DNA from: Pseudomonadota bacterium
GTDB taxonomy: Bacteria; Pseudomonadota; Alphaproteobacteria; Sphingomonadales; Sphingomonadaceae
Assembly (NCBI GenBank): GCA_039818985.1
Contig: JBCBSU010000001.1
Location: forward strand, 2,399,649 to 2,463,648
Direction of reading: 5' to 3'
DNA length: 64,000 bases
Below are positions 8,527 through 17,090 of the stretch, piece by piece. The position numbers and the translations under genes were made by a program. The notes below the pieces were generated by a model. It was given only the letters and a program-made list of their open reading frames with translations, did not search any database and was not told where the DNA came from. The stretch's first letter is position 1, and every line of letters begins with the position of its first letter.

Positions 8527-9513
8527 ATGACCACATATGGAGGGATCAAAAACGGGCTGAGTGTTGCAGGACTGGCGGTGCTGGCCAGTCTCATTCTGTC
8601 AGGCTGTGACGCACCGCAACGGTCGCCATCCGAAGAAACGGTGCTGGCATCCCCGTCGAACGACTTTGATGACGACTACCCCGCTGATGCCGATGAAGCC
8701 GCGGGCGACGCCGCCGAAGGCGATGCCGAGGAAGGCGACGAAGGTGGGGAAAGCGGGTCCGAAGAGGGGGCAGAAGACGACCAGCCTGGGACTCCTGTCG
8801 CCTATAGCCTCAGAATGGGCGAAATCTATTGCGATGTCGTGCGCCGACGCACCACGCGCGAGCAATGCGAACAATATCGCGAGGAAAAGGCGGCGCTGGC
8901 CAATGGCGTTGCCGCGTTCGACCCGCCGCGTAACATGGTCAAGGGACAACCCACCGATGTCCGTCTGGCGATCGGTCCCGAAGATCAGCGCGATGCGGTG
9001 ATCGGTCAGGCACTGGGCGATGCCGATACCGCAGTGGCCCCCATTGCCATCGGCGCCAAGGTGCGCATCCGGCTGATCGGCAATGCCTTTGCCATCGACC
9101 CGACGGAACCGATTGAAAAGGCCATGGGCGGGGCATCCTTCGGCGTCTGGTCATGGCAGGTGACGCCACAGCGCGAAGGCGAGCATCCGCTCTCGGCTCA
9201 GATCGACATATTGTCCGAGACCGGAACCGTGCTCGAGCGCTATCCCAGCAACCTGGTCAAGGTGACGATCACCATTTCCGAAGAGGAACAGCGCCGCCGC
9301 AAGCGCGAGCGCACCGTCGAGGACCTCGACTGGTACACCCAGCTGTTCAAGCTGCTCGAGGACTTCTGGTGGGCGGTGGTGGCCTTCATCGTCGCGGTCA
9401 TCGGTGGTATCTGGCAAATTCGCCGCGCGACATCGGGCGAGACACCCGAACCCGGGGATGAAGGCGAGGACGACAGCGGCGAAGGCGATGAAGACAATCA
9501 GGACCAGCCATGA
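8527..9513 (+). CDS. Acidic lipoprotein with C-terminal membrane anchor
   Basis: The product is a 328-residue protein of unknown function. The signal peptide ends in a lipobox (SLILSGC), followed by about 50 residues dominated by Asp, Glu, Ala and Gly. A folded domain follows, with paired Cys (YCDVVRRRTTREQC) and a beta-rich part ending QREGEHPLSAQIDIL and NLVKVTITI. Next come a basic/acidic linker, a Trp-rich transmembrane helix (FWWAVVAFIVAVIGGIWQI, about residues 285-303) and a second acidic tail. The start at 8527 has a strong GGGGAGGAG ribosome-binding site. The protein would be tethered at both ends, one by lipid and one by a helix. The gene is divergent from coaBC. Confidence 0.8.
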   Translation: MTTYGGIKNGLSVAGLAVLASLILSGCDAPQRSPSEETVLASPSNDFDDDYPADADEAAGDAAEGDAEEGDEGGESGSEEGAEDDQPGTPVAYSLRMGEIYCDVVRRRTTREQCEQYREEKAALANGVAAFDPPRNMVKGQPTDVRLAIGPEDQRDAVIGQALGDADTAVAPIAIGAKVRIRLIGNAFAIDPTEPIEKAMGGASFGVWSWQVTPQREGEHPLSAQIDILSETGTVLERYPSNLVKVTITISEEEQRRRKRERTVEDLDWYTQLFKLLEDFWWAVVAFIVAVIGGIWQIRRATSGETPEPGDEGEDDSGEGDEDNQDQP

Positions 9514-9574
9514 CGCTGCGTCCTTGGCAGCACGGCAGGCACACTATAGGCTGATACAAAATCCGGGGGTGTTC

Positions 9575-9952
9575 ATGTCAGCCATTATGCGCGGCCTTAT
9601 CGGTCTGCTCAGCCTGTTATATCTGTTTCTCGCGGGGTCTTTCCTGCTGAACCCGGTCGAGTCCGGTGCGGATTTCGCCCTGAGCCCGATCGGGGCCCAG
9701 GGTCTGGCCAGCCTGCGCGCCGATTTTACTGCCTATTTTCTGGTTACTGGCGGCACGATGCTCTGGGGCGCCGTGACCAACCGTCCAATGCTCTACTGGG
9801 TCGCGATTGCAATCCTCGGTATCACTTTTTGCGGTCGCGCTTTCAGCCTTGTTGTCGACGGTGCCGGGATCGCGCCCTATCCACCGATGGCAGTCGAAGC
9901 GATGACAGTGGTGTTGCTGCTGATCGGACTACGGGTGCAGCGGCAGACATAA
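9575..9952 (+). CDS. DUF4345 membrane protein
   Basis: The product is a 125-residue integral membrane protein with about four hydrophobic helices (GLIGLLSLLYLFLAGSFLL, FTAYFLVTGGTMLWGAV, MLYWVAIAILGITFCGRAF, AVEAMTVVLLLIGLRV). The arrangement, with a central Gly/Arg-containing loop (GRAFSLVVDG), matches DUF4345. The function is unknown. The ATG at 9575 is chosen because a GGGGGT site lies just upstream and the preceding in-frame residues are not membrane-like. Its stop codon directly abuts the ubiB stop on the other strand, with no bases between them. Confidence 0.85.
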   Translation: MSAIMRGLIGLLSLLYLFLAGSFLLNPVESGADFALSPIGAQGLASLRADFTAYFLVTGGTMLWGAVTNRPMLYWVAIAILGITFCGRAFSLVVDGAGIAPYPPMAVEAMTVVLLLIGLRVQRQT

Positions 9953-11506
9953 TCAGCCGAACCACCACATCGCTGTGGCTCCGGCGCCGCCGGCGATCAT
10001 CGCAATCAACGCATAACGCCACAGGCTGCCGCGACCGGGATCGCCACGCTGCTCCCAGATCAGCGGGATATCGGGCACAGGCGGTGGTTCTGGCGCGCCG
10101 CCCTTGGCAGGGAATTTCTCCTCGATCCGGCGGATCAGGTCGGGCAGCCGCATCAGCGTTGACAGGTCGGTGTTGATACGATCGGCAATCGCCGATTCCG
10201 GACCCAGCTCATCGCGTATCCATGAACGGACATAGGGACCGGATGTGTCCCACATATTGATTTCCGGGTCGAGTGCCGTCGCCACGCCCTCGACCATCAC
10301 CATCGTCTTTTGCAGCAGCAACAGATGCGGCTGGGTCTGCATGTCGAAATCACGGGTGATAGCGAACAGCCCGTCAAGCATCTGCCCGACGCTGAGTTCA
10401 TTCACCGGCTTGCCGCGCATCGGCTCGCCCACCGCACGCAGCGCCGTCGCGAATTCGTCGACATTGTGATAATCGGGGACATATTTCGCCTCGAAATGAA
10501 TCTCGGCAACGCGCTTGTAATTGCCCGTGGTCAGACCATAGAGAATCTCCGCAAGCCAATAGCGCGCCTGGCGATTGATGCGGCCCATGATACCGAAATC
10601 GATGGCAACAATGGTGCCATCGGCTTTCACGAACAAATTCCCCTGATGCATGTCAGCGTGGAAGAAGCCCGAGGCGATGGCCTGTTTGAGAAAGGCCAGC
10701 ACCAGCCGCTTGGCCAGAGCCGGCAGGTCATGACCGGCGGCGCGCAGTTCATCGACGCGCGATATCTTGATGCCGTCCACCCATTCGAGCGTCATCACCG
10801 TGCCGCAGGTACGGTCCCAGTCAATCTCGGGAATGGTATAGCCCGGCTCCGCTTCCATCGCCGCCGCCAGTTCCGAGGCGCTGGCCGCCTCGCGCCGCAA
10901 ATCGAGCTCGGTATTGGTCCAGCGCTTGAAATTGGCAATCACCAGTTCGGGACGCAGCCGCGCCGCCTCACCGCCCATGGCACCGACATGCGCGGCGGCC
11001 CATTCATAGGTGGCGATATCCTGCGCAAATTTGCGCCGCACGCCAGGGCGCAGCACCTTGATCGCGACATCGCGGCCATCGATGGTGACCGCGCGATGCA
11101 CCTGCGCAACCGACGCAGCCCCTACAGGTTCCGGGTCAACATGGCTGAAAAATTCGTCGAGCGGGCCATCAAGCCCGGCCTCTATCTCGCAAACAATCTC
11201 GTCATAGGCGACCGGCGGCAGCTTGTCCTGCAACTCCTGTAAATTGCGCGCGGCCTCTTCGCCGACCAGATCGGGCCGGGTCGCCAAGGTCTGCCCCAGC
11301 TTGATCGCTGCCGGACCGATGGCGCGAAAGGCCCCGGCATAATCGGGCGTCCTGGGCTGGATGGTGCCGAAACGGGCGATGCGGCACAGACGCTTGACCG
11401 GTGCCGGCGTGGTCGGCGATTCCTCCAGCCCGCGCAGCGCGCCATGCCGTGCCAATATGCGCCCCCATTTCAGCAGGCGAAGAATATGCGTTGTCGGGCG
11501 GGTCAT
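9953..11506 (-). CDS. ubiB: UbiB-type atypical kinase for ubiquinone synthesis
   Basis: The product is a 517-residue ABC1/ADCK family protein required for ubiquinone biosynthesis, membrane-attached and ATPase-like. Hallmarks are IKLGQTLATRPDL (KxGQ motif), GAASVAQVHRA (Ala-rich nucleotide loop), VAIKVLRPG (Lys), HADMHQGNLF (catalytic loop) and AIDFGIMG (metal-binding DFG-like). A C-terminal hydrophobic helix, YALIAMIAGGAGATAMWW, probably anchors it. It lies downstream of ubiE on the same strand with an 18 bp gap, giving a ubiE-ubiB operon. Confidence 0.96.
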   Translation of the reverse strand: MTRPTTHILRLLKWGRILARHGALRGLEESPTTPAPVKRLCRIARFGTIQPRTPDYAGAFRAIGPAAIKLGQTLATRPDLVGEEAARNLQELQDKLPPVAYDEIVCEIEAGLDGPLDEFFSHVDPEPVGAASVAQVHRAVTIDGRDVAIKVLRPGVRRKFAQDIATYEWAAAHVGAMGGEAARLRPELVIANFKRWTNTELDLRREAASASELAAAMEAEPGYTIPEIDWDRTCGTVMTLEWVDGIKISRVDELRAAGHDLPALAKRLVLAFLKQAIASGFFHADMHQGNLFVKADGTIVAIDFGIMGRINRQARYWLAEILYGLTTGNYKRVAEIHFEAKYVPDYHNVDEFATALRAVGEPMRGKPVNELSVGQMLDGLFAITRDFDMQTQPHLLLLQKTMVMVEGVATALDPEINMWDTSGPYVRSWIRDELGPESAIADRINTDLSTLMRLPDLIRRIEEKFPAKGGAPEPPPVPDIPLIWEQRGDPGRGSLWRYALIAMIAGGAGATAMWWFG

Positions 11507-11524
11507 CGGTAATCCGGCGCTGCG

Positions 11525-12277
11525 TTAAATCTTCCAGCCGCTATGGATAGCAACAGCACCGCCCATAATCGGTTCTACACGCGTCTGCGAGAAGCCCGCC
11601 TCTTGGATCATGGCCTCAAATTCGGGCATGGTTGGGAAACGACGAATGGACTCCACTAAATAGCGATAGCTATCTTCATCATTGGCAATCAATTTACCCA
11701 ATTTCGGCATGATATTATGCGAGTAAAGATCATAAATCTCACTGAAACCCGGCCATTGTGTGGTTGAAAATTCGAGGCAGAAAAAACGACCACCATAGCG
11801 CAAGACCCGATGGGCTTCTTTCAATGCCCGATCGATATGGGTGACGTTCCGAATACCAAGGGCGATGGTATAGGCATCAAAACTGTTATCGGGAAAGGCC
11901 AGATCTTCAGCATCCTGACGTGACCAGACCAGCGAATCCTCACCACGTTTGACCGCCCGTTCCAACCCGACATCAAGCATCTCCTGGTTGATATCCGCAA
12001 CCGTCACGCGTGCGCCCGATCTGGCCAGCCGAAATGCAACATCGCCCGTGCCGCCGGCCATATCCAATATGTCTTCATCGGCTTGTGGCTTGACCCGGCG
12101 TACAAGCTGATTCTTCCATAGCCTGTGCGTGCCGCCAGACATCGCATCATTCATGATGTCATATTTGTCTGCAACACCGGAAAAGATGGCACCTACACGG
12201 CCCTCCTTCTCGCTGGCATCAATATCCTGATAGCCAAAGGAAACGGTCTCTCGATCAGTCTGTGTCATCCGCTCCAT
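11525..12277 (-). CDS. ubiE: Ubiquinone/menaquinone C-methyltransferase UbiE
   Basis: The product is a 250-residue SAM-dependent methyltransferase acting on the demethylated quinone ring in ubiquinone synthesis. Motif I is LDMAGGTGDVAFRLA (about residue 70) and the acid loop is VTVADINQEML. The N-terminal family signature is VGAIFSGVADKYDIMNDAMS and the conserved segment SFDAYTIALGIRNVTHID follows. The start is ambiguous between ATG 12277 and ATG 12268; the GGAG near the first ATG could serve the second. It is divergent from mutM across about 60 bp and heads the ubiE-ubiB operon. Confidence 0.96.
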   Translation of the reverse strand: MERMTQTDRETVSFGYQDIDASEKEGRVGAIFSGVADKYDIMNDAMSGGTHRLWKNQLVRRVKPQADEDILDMAGGTGDVAFRLARSGARVTVADINQEMLDVGLERAVKRGEDSLVWSRQDAEDLAFPDNSFDAYTIALGIRNVTHIDRALKEAHRVLRYGGRFFCLEFSTTQWPGFSEIYDLYSHNIMPKLGKLIANDEDSYRYLVESIRRFPTMPEFEAMIQEAGFSQTRVEPIMGGAVAIHSGWKI

Positions 12278-12337
12278 GTAGAGGCTGTTGCCTGCAATAA
12301 AAAGCCTGTTAAGGCGAAATAATGAGAGCGGTCCTTT

Positions 12338-13159
12338 ATGCCTGAATTACCTGAAGTCGAAACCACCGTGCGCGGCCTTGCAGCTGTGCTGGATGGCGTG
12401 CGTCTGACCAGCGTGATACCACGCCGCGCCGATCTGCGTCACCCAATCCCTGCAGATTTGCGCCAGCGAATGACCGGCGCAACGGTGACCGGGCTTTCGC
12501 GCCGCGCCAAATATGGCCTTATCGACACCGACCGCGGCGATACCATGATCTTTCATCTCGGCATGTCCGGACGCTGGCGCATCGATCCCGAAACACCCGA
12601 CAAACATGACCATTTGCTGCTTGAGACCGATAGCGGGCACCAATTGGCGCTGAATGATCCACGCCGCTTCGGCTCGGTCGATCTGGTGACTACAGAAACA
12701 CTGGGCGACTTTCCCGCCTTCGCCAAAATGGGGCCCGAACCCTTGAGCGACAACTTTGACGGCGCGTATCTGGCTGCCGCCTTTTCCGGACGGATGCGGC
12801 CGGTCAAGGCGCTGCTGCTCGATCAGCATGTGGTCGCCGGTCTGGGCAATATCTATGTCTGCGAGGCGCTCAATATCGCGTGCATATCGCCCAATCGCAA
12901 AGGCGCCTTTATCGGGCGGCAGCGAATCAACGCGCTGGTGGACGCGATCAAGCTGGTGCTGGAAAAGGCGATAGCCGATGGCGGCTCCACCTTGCGCGAT
13001 TATGCCAGGCCCGATGGCGAGCTCGGCTATTTCTCGACCCAATGGCGTGCTTATGGTCGTGAGGGTGAACCGTGCCCCTGCGGACGCCCCGGCGTCACCA
13101 TAAGGCGCATCGTTCAGTCGGGCCGCTCCACCTTTTATTGCCCGCATTGCCAACGATAA
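12338..13159 (+). CDS. mutM: Formamidopyrimidine-DNA glycosylase
   Basis: The product is a 273-residue base-excision repair enzyme that removes 8-oxoguanine and FapyG and cleaves the abasic site. It starts with the essential PELPEVETTVRGL (the catalytic Pro is exposed after Met removal). Family segments FHLGMSGRW, HDHLLLETD and the H2TH region LLLDQHVVAGLGNIYVCEAL are present. The C-terminal zinc finger reads EPCPCGRPG then TFYCPHC, i.e. C-x-C rather than the textbook C-x2-C in the first knuckle. It lies in the ubiE/mutM/rpsT/dnaA arrangement typical of sphingomonads. Confidence 0.96.
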   Translation: MPELPEVETTVRGLAAVLDGVRLTSVIPRRADLRHPIPADLRQRMTGATVTGLSRRAKYGLIDTDRGDTMIFHLGMSGRWRIDPETPDKHDHLLLETDSGHQLALNDPRRFGSVDLVTTETLGDFPAFAKMGPEPLSDNFDGAYLAAAFSGRMRPVKALLLDQHVVAGLGNIYVCEALNIACISPNRKGAFIGRQRINALVDAIKLVLEKAIADGGSTLRDYARPDGELGYFSTQWRAYGREGEPCPCGRPGVTIRRIVQSGRSTFYCPHCQR

Positions 13160-13174
13160 AGTCGGCGTTAAGTG

Positions 13175-13203
13175 TTGACGAATCTCCATGCTCCGGCTAA
13201 GCG
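13175..13203 (+). promoter_or_regulatory. Putative rpsT promoter with embedded GANTC site
   Basis: TTGACG at 13175-13180 followed after 15 bases by GCTAAGCG fits the alphaproteobacterial housekeeping pattern TTGACG-N10-14-GCTANAWC closely but not exactly. A GAATC (CcrM GANTC) site at 13180-13184 overlaps the end of the -35. The element lies about 70 bases before the rpsT start, in the right place for its promoter. Confidence 0.5.
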
Positions 13204-13269
13204 CCGCACTTTCGCGGAACGGGCGATGACCCAGTTGCCGCCGTTTCACGCAGATTGATCGAGGAATTT

Positions 13270-13533
13270 ATGGCCAACACGCCACAGGCACGCAAGCGTA
13301 TCCGCCGCAACAATCGCCGCGCGGCAATCAACACCAACCGGATGAGCCGGATTCGCACTTACATCAAGGCGGTCGAGACTGCCGTTGAAGCCGGCGACAA
13401 GGAACAGGCCGTTGCGGCTCTCAAGACCGTGCAGCCGGAAATCGCTCGCGGCGTCGCCCGTGGCGTGCTGCACAAGAATACGGCAGCGCGCAAGTTCTCG
13501 CGCCTGACCAAAAGGGTCGCTGCACTGAGCTGA
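13270..13533 (+). CDS. rpsT: 30S ribosomal protein S20
   Basis: The product is an 87-residue, Lys/Arg-rich helical protein that binds the 5' domain of 16S rRNA. The start [18 protein letters not shown] is characteristic, as are the internal [19 protein letters not shown] and the C-terminal [18 protein letters not shown]. The ATG at 13270 follows GAGGAATTT, a good ribosome-binding site. It is followed by a clear intrinsic terminator, so it is probably expressed as a single gene upstream of dnaA. Confidence 0.97.
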   Translation: MANTPQARKRIRRNNRRAAINTNRMSRIRTYIKAVETAVEAGDKEQAVAALKTVQPEIARGVARGVLHKNTAARKFSRLTKRVAALS

Positions 13534-13566
13534 TCCCTGCAGCACCTGTCGGTACTACAGGTTCGA

Positions 13567-13595
13567 GGCACGGTGTAATCACGCCGTGCCTTTTT
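13567..13595 (+). terminator. Intrinsic terminator of rpsT
   Basis: A 10-bp inverted repeat (GGCACGGTGT / ACGCCGTGCC, one G-T wobble) with a 4-base loop is followed directly by TTTTT. It lies 33 bases after the rpsT stop and is the clearest Rho-independent terminator in the window. Confidence 0.9.
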
Positions 13596-14272
13596 CATTG
13601 GGTAACCAACGCCTCGTGACCGGAAAATATGACCGCCGCCAAGGCCAGCAAATAGGCTAGCGGATCATCGTGATCGAAGTTGCGATCCGATAGCGTGTCA
13701 CGTGACCATGCCGTGAGGTAAATCCACTTTGACATTTTCGTGACGACTTTGTCATATTTTGCGCACGCCATGTGACGGCCAAGCCTAGCTTTTCTCGCGA
13801 TTCGCACCTGCTTGTTTAGGGCATGCGAAAAAAAGAACAATAAAATCATTACCTTGAATAGCTAATGGTGGTTTTTCCATATCTTAGGTCGAGTCAATAT
13901 TCATTATTTCAGTTTTTTTACCGCGCCACCCTTGCTCGACTCGCCGACCGCTGTTTAGTGTCACAAATGAAGCGGCGGACATCGACCTTTCCGTCACTTC
14001 CGCACTACATAATGCATACACTATGGAGAGCGGCTTGTCCGCACTCCTGAGGTATCTTTTGCCTGCGCGAGGGGCCTTTGCGCGCATAAGCAGGGCAAGC
14101 TGTTTTCAGCTTATAAACCTGCGGCGTCACAATGGCGTATGGCAAAGCCGTGTCTGCCGAAAGTGGGTGCTGCGGATATATCCCGTCGGGCAATTGGCAC
14201 TGCCAATGAGAAGGGGGACATATATCCGCCGTTTGAAAGTGGGAAGAGCAAGCGGAAAGGATATACAGTCTG
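13596..14272. other. Long intergenic region between rpsT and dnaA
   Basis: About 680 bases without a convincing gene. The middle part (about 13820-13920) is strikingly AT-rich, including runs of A and T, and GANTC sites occur at 13891-13895 and 13938-13942. I found no match to the DnaA box TTATNCACA on either strand by eye, so there is no direct sign of an origin here; the region most likely holds dnaA control elements. An 84-codon minus-strand frame at 13595-13849 has no family features and no good ribosome-binding site. Confidence 0.6.
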
Positions 14273-15793
14273 ATGGGCACAGCGGCACAAGACAGGGGCG
14301 AAATGGCGGACGTGATGGTGACCGAAAACGGCACCGCACAGAAACGCAATTCCAGCCGCGCCGAAACTTCCCAAAGCGATACAGGCCAGACCGACTCCGC
14401 GCAGAATGAAGTCTGCAGCCAGGAGCTGCTCGCCGACTGGCAGGATATCAGCGCCGGACTGCGCAAGGATATTGGTGCCCAGCAGCACAGCCAGTGGATT
14501 CGCCCGATTACACCGGGACGGTTCTGCGCCAAGACTGGTACGCTTGAATTGTGTCTGCCTTCGGAATTTTCCGCCAATTGGGTCAATGACCGCTTTGCCG
14601 ACCGGCTGAGCCTGGCATGGAAGATCGCGCGCCCCGATGTGCGCCATGTCAAGATCATCGCCCAGCCCGGTCTCGACCGCATGCAGCGTGTCCGCACCGC
14701 TCAGGGAGAACCACCGGTCGAAGCGATCCCGCAGGAATTTGCGGTCACTGCCGACTCGAGCGAGATCGGCGCCTCGGGCATTGACGGCAACATGACCTTC
14801 GCCAACTTCATCGTCGGCGAGAACAACATATTGGCGCGCAATGCCGGGGAGCGCATGGCGGCGCGCGACAAGCCGCAATTCAGCCCGCTCTACATCAAGG
14901 CGCAGACTGGCCAGGGCAAAACCCATTTGATGCACGCCATTGCCAATCTGTTCGCCGAGAACATGCCCGGTGCCCGCATCTATTATTGCTCGGCAGAAAA
15001 ATTCATGATCGAATTCGTCTCGGCGATGCGGCGCAACGAGGTGATGGAGTTCAAGAACCGGCTGCGCAGCTTCGACATGCTGCTGGTCGACGACATCCAG
15101 TTCATCATCGGCAAGAATTCGACCCAGGAGGAGTTCCTCCACACCATCGACGCGCTGATGACCGCAGGCAAAAGGCTGGTCTTCGCCTCCGACCGTGCAC
15201 CCCAGGCACTGGATGGCGTTGACCAGAGACTGTTGTCGCGCCTCTCCATGGGGCTGGTCGCCGATATCGCTCCTGCCGGTGTCGAATTGCGGCGCAAAAT
15301 CCTCGAGCATCGCATTGCCGGCATGGAGCCGCCGCCGTTGACCGAGGAGGTGATCGATTTCCTTGCCCGCACCATCAGCCGCAACCTGCGCGAGCTGGTC
15401 GGCGCAATGAACAAGCTGATCGCCTATACCCAGCTTACCGGCCAACCCATGTCGCTCAGCGTCGCCGAAAGCCAGCTCACCGATATTCTCAGCGCCAATC
15501 GCCGCCGGGTCACCATTGACGAGATTCAGCGCACCGTGTGCCAGTTCTACAAGCTCGACCGCAGCGAAATGGCGTCCAAGCGCCGCGCCCGCGCCGTGGT
15601 GCGTCCGCGCCAGGTAGCGATGTATCTCGCCAAGGTTCTGACGCCGCGCTCCTATCCTGAAATCGGTCGCAAGTTCGGCGGCCGCGATCACAGCACCGTC
15701 ATCCATGCGGTGCGACTGATCGAGGATTTGCGCACCCGCGACAGCGATATGGACGGCGATGTCCGCAGCCTGTTGCAGCAGCTGGAAAGCTGA
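14273..15793 (+). CDS. dnaA: Chromosomal replication initiator DnaA
   Basis: The product is a 506-residue AAA+ initiator that opens the origin. Domain I (about residues 50-130) contains LRKDIGAQQHSQWIRPI. Domain III has Walker A QTGQGKTHLMHAI, Walker B LLVDDIQFI and the sensor segment FASDRAP. Domain IV has the DNA-binding signature GRKFGGRDHSTVIHAV. The first Gly of the usual Walker A (GxxGxGKT) is Ala here. The start is uncertain: ATG 14273 gives 506 residues, while ATG 14303 has a better AGGGGC site; either gives a Gln/Ser-rich N-terminal extension. It stands alone behind a long regulatory gap. Confidence 0.96.
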   Translation: MGTAAQDRGEMADVMVTENGTAQKRNSSRAETSQSDTGQTDSAQNEVCSQELLADWQDISAGLRKDIGAQQHSQWIRPITPGRFCAKTGTLELCLPSEFSANWVNDRFADRLSLAWKIARPDVRHVKIIAQPGLDRMQRVRTAQGEPPVEAIPQEFAVTADSSEIGASGIDGNMTFANFIVGENNILARNAGERMAARDKPQFSPLYIKAQTGQGKTHLMHAIANLFAENMPGARIYYCSAEKFMIEFVSAMRRNEVMEFKNRLRSFDMLLVDDIQFIIGKNSTQEEFLHTIDALMTAGKRLVFASDRAPQALDGVDQRLLSRLSMGLVADIAPAGVELRRKILEHRIAGMEPPPLTEEVIDFLARTISRNLRELVGAMNKLIAYTQLTGQPMSLSVAESQLTDILSANRRRVTIDEIQRTVCQFYKLDRSEMASKRRARAVVRPRQVAMYLAKVLTPRSYPEIGRKFGGRDHSTVIHAVRLIEDLRTRDSDMDGDVRSLLQQLES

Positions 15794-15845
15794 TCACATC
15801 ACAGGCAGGTTCGCATAGCGCGTCTCCTTCACCTATATAGCGCGC

Positions 15846-16631
15846 ATGAGAGAACTGACCGATACCGAGCTCGATCGCTATCAGCGCCAGATCATCCTGC
15901 CCGATATAGGCGGGCGCGGGCAGACGCTGCTCGCCAATGCCCATGTGCTGGTCATCGGTGCCGGCGGTATTGGCTGCCCGGCACTGGCCTATCTCGCGGC
16001 CGGTGGCATCGGCCGGATCACCATCTATGACGATGATGTTGTCGAGGACAGCAATTTGCAGCGGCAGATCCTCTTCGGCGATTCCGACATTGGCATGCCC
16101 AAGGCCGAATGTGCAGCAAAACACCTGCAGCAATTGCACCCTGAAACAAAAATTATTCATTATAATAAAAAGTTTACCGCGCAGCATGGATGGAACGAGA
16201 AAAAACTTCCTGATGTTCTGATCGATGGCACGGACAGCTTTGCCAGCAGGCTTTCGATCAATGACTGGGCGGTTGCCAGCCGGGTGCCGCTGGTCTCTGC
16301 GGCGATCGGCCAGTTTCAGGGCCAGCTCGGCGTGTTTCGCGGTTATTTGCCCGATCAGCCCTGTTATCGCTGCTTTGTCGGCGACGCTTTTGACAGCGAT
16401 GATTGCGACACCTGTGCCGAAAATGGCGTGCTCGGCGCGATGGTCGGGATGATCGGCTGCATGGCGGCGGTGGAGGCGGTGCGGGTGATTACCGGCTTCG
16501 GCACGCGCCCGGCGAACAGCCTGCAGGTCGTCGATGGCCGCACCATGGCGATGCGCAGCATCACCCTGCATCCCGACCCGGACTGCCGGACTTGTGGTCA
16601 GCCTTGCGACGCCAACGAAAATACCGGATAG
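15846..16631 (+). CDS. ThiF/MoeB/HesA-type adenylyltransferase
   Basis: The product is a 261-residue E1-like enzyme that adenylates the C-terminus of a ubiquitin-like sulfur carrier (MoaD or ThiS type). The start RYQRQIILPDIGGRGQ is the family signature. The nucleotide fold reads VLVIGAGGIGCPALAYL, followed by IYDDDVVEDSNLQRQILF. Zinc-ligand pairs are CYRC...CDTC and CRTCGQPC. No rhodanese domain is fused. Both MoeB (molybdopterin) and ThiF (thiamine) remain possible; no moa or thi gene is adjacent to decide. Confidence 0.88.
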   Translation: MRELTDTELDRYQRQIILPDIGGRGQTLLANAHVLVIGAGGIGCPALAYLAAGGIGRITIYDDDVVEDSNLQRQILFGDSDIGMPKAECAAKHLQQLHPETKIIHYNKKFTAQHGWNEKKLPDVLIDGTDSFASRLSINDWAVASRVPLVSAAIGQFQGQLGVFRGYLPDQPCYRCFVGDAFDSDDCDTCAENGVLGAMVGMIGCMAAVEAVRVITGFGTRPANSLQVVDGRTMAMRSITLHPDPDCRTCGQPCDANENTG

Positions 16632-16671
16632 TCCGGTGCGATCATCACTTTCGAGAAAGGGGGCGTCCGAT

Positions 16672-17085
16672 ATGACCTTACCCGTAACCGCACTCACCGC
16701 CGCGATCCTGGCGATCATGATATTGGCCACCGCCATCTCCACCGTGCGCCAGCGCTTCAAGGCCGGCACCCCCTTTGGCGATGGCAAGGTCGAAGAATTG
16801 GTAAAGGCGATGCGCGCTCATGGCAATCTGGTCGAACATGCGCCGATGGCGGTGATCATGATCGCCCTTCTCGAAATGGTGCCCGCCAATCACTGGATAT
16901 TGACCGGCATCGCGGTGCTGTTCCTCGCCTCGCGCGCGGCGCACATTGTCGGCATCCACCAGCAGACCGAACCGAGCAAGCCGCCGCTCGGTCGCAGCCT
17001 CGGCGTGATCGGCACCTGGCTGACTTATGCGCTGCTGATCCTGTGGATTTTCTGGAAGATTATCAGCGTCGAATTCGGGCTGTAA
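16672..17085 (+). CDS. MAPEG-family membrane protein
   Basis: The product is a 137-residue four-helix membrane protein of the MAPEG type (membrane-associated eicosanoid/glutathione metabolism). Visible features are the N-terminal helix LTAAILAIMILATAISTVRQ, the segment AHGNLVEHAPMAVIMIALLE (RAHGNxxE is the family core), a third helix ILTGIAVLFLASRAAHIVGI and a C-terminal helix LTYALLILWIFWKII. Bacterial members are often of unknown substrate, some with glutathione transferase activity. The start at 16672 follows AAGGGGG. It may be co-transcribed with the E1-like gene 40 bp upstream. Confidence 0.88.
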   Translation: MTLPVTALTAAILAIMILATAISTVRQRFKAGTPFGDGKVEELVKAMRAHGNLVEHAPMAVIMIALLEMVPANHWILTGIAVLFLASRAAHIVGIHQQTEPSKPPLGRSLGVIGTWLTYALLILWIFWKIISVEFGL

Positions 17086-17090
17086 CAGTC

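Noticed and set aside
13595..13849. 84-codon minus-strand frame between rpsT and dnaA
   Set aside because: It overlaps the rpsT terminator T tract, has no recognisable domain and no good ribosome-binding site; it lies in a probable regulatory region.
13596..14272. Possible replication origin next to dnaA
   Set aside because: The stretch is AT-rich, but no TTATNCACA-like DnaA boxes were found on either strand by eye, and alphaproteobacterial origins are often not beside dnaA.
14111..15706. 531-codon minus-strand open frame opposite dnaA
   Set aside because: Antisense shadow of a high-GC gene; no domain, and dnaA itself is unmistakable.
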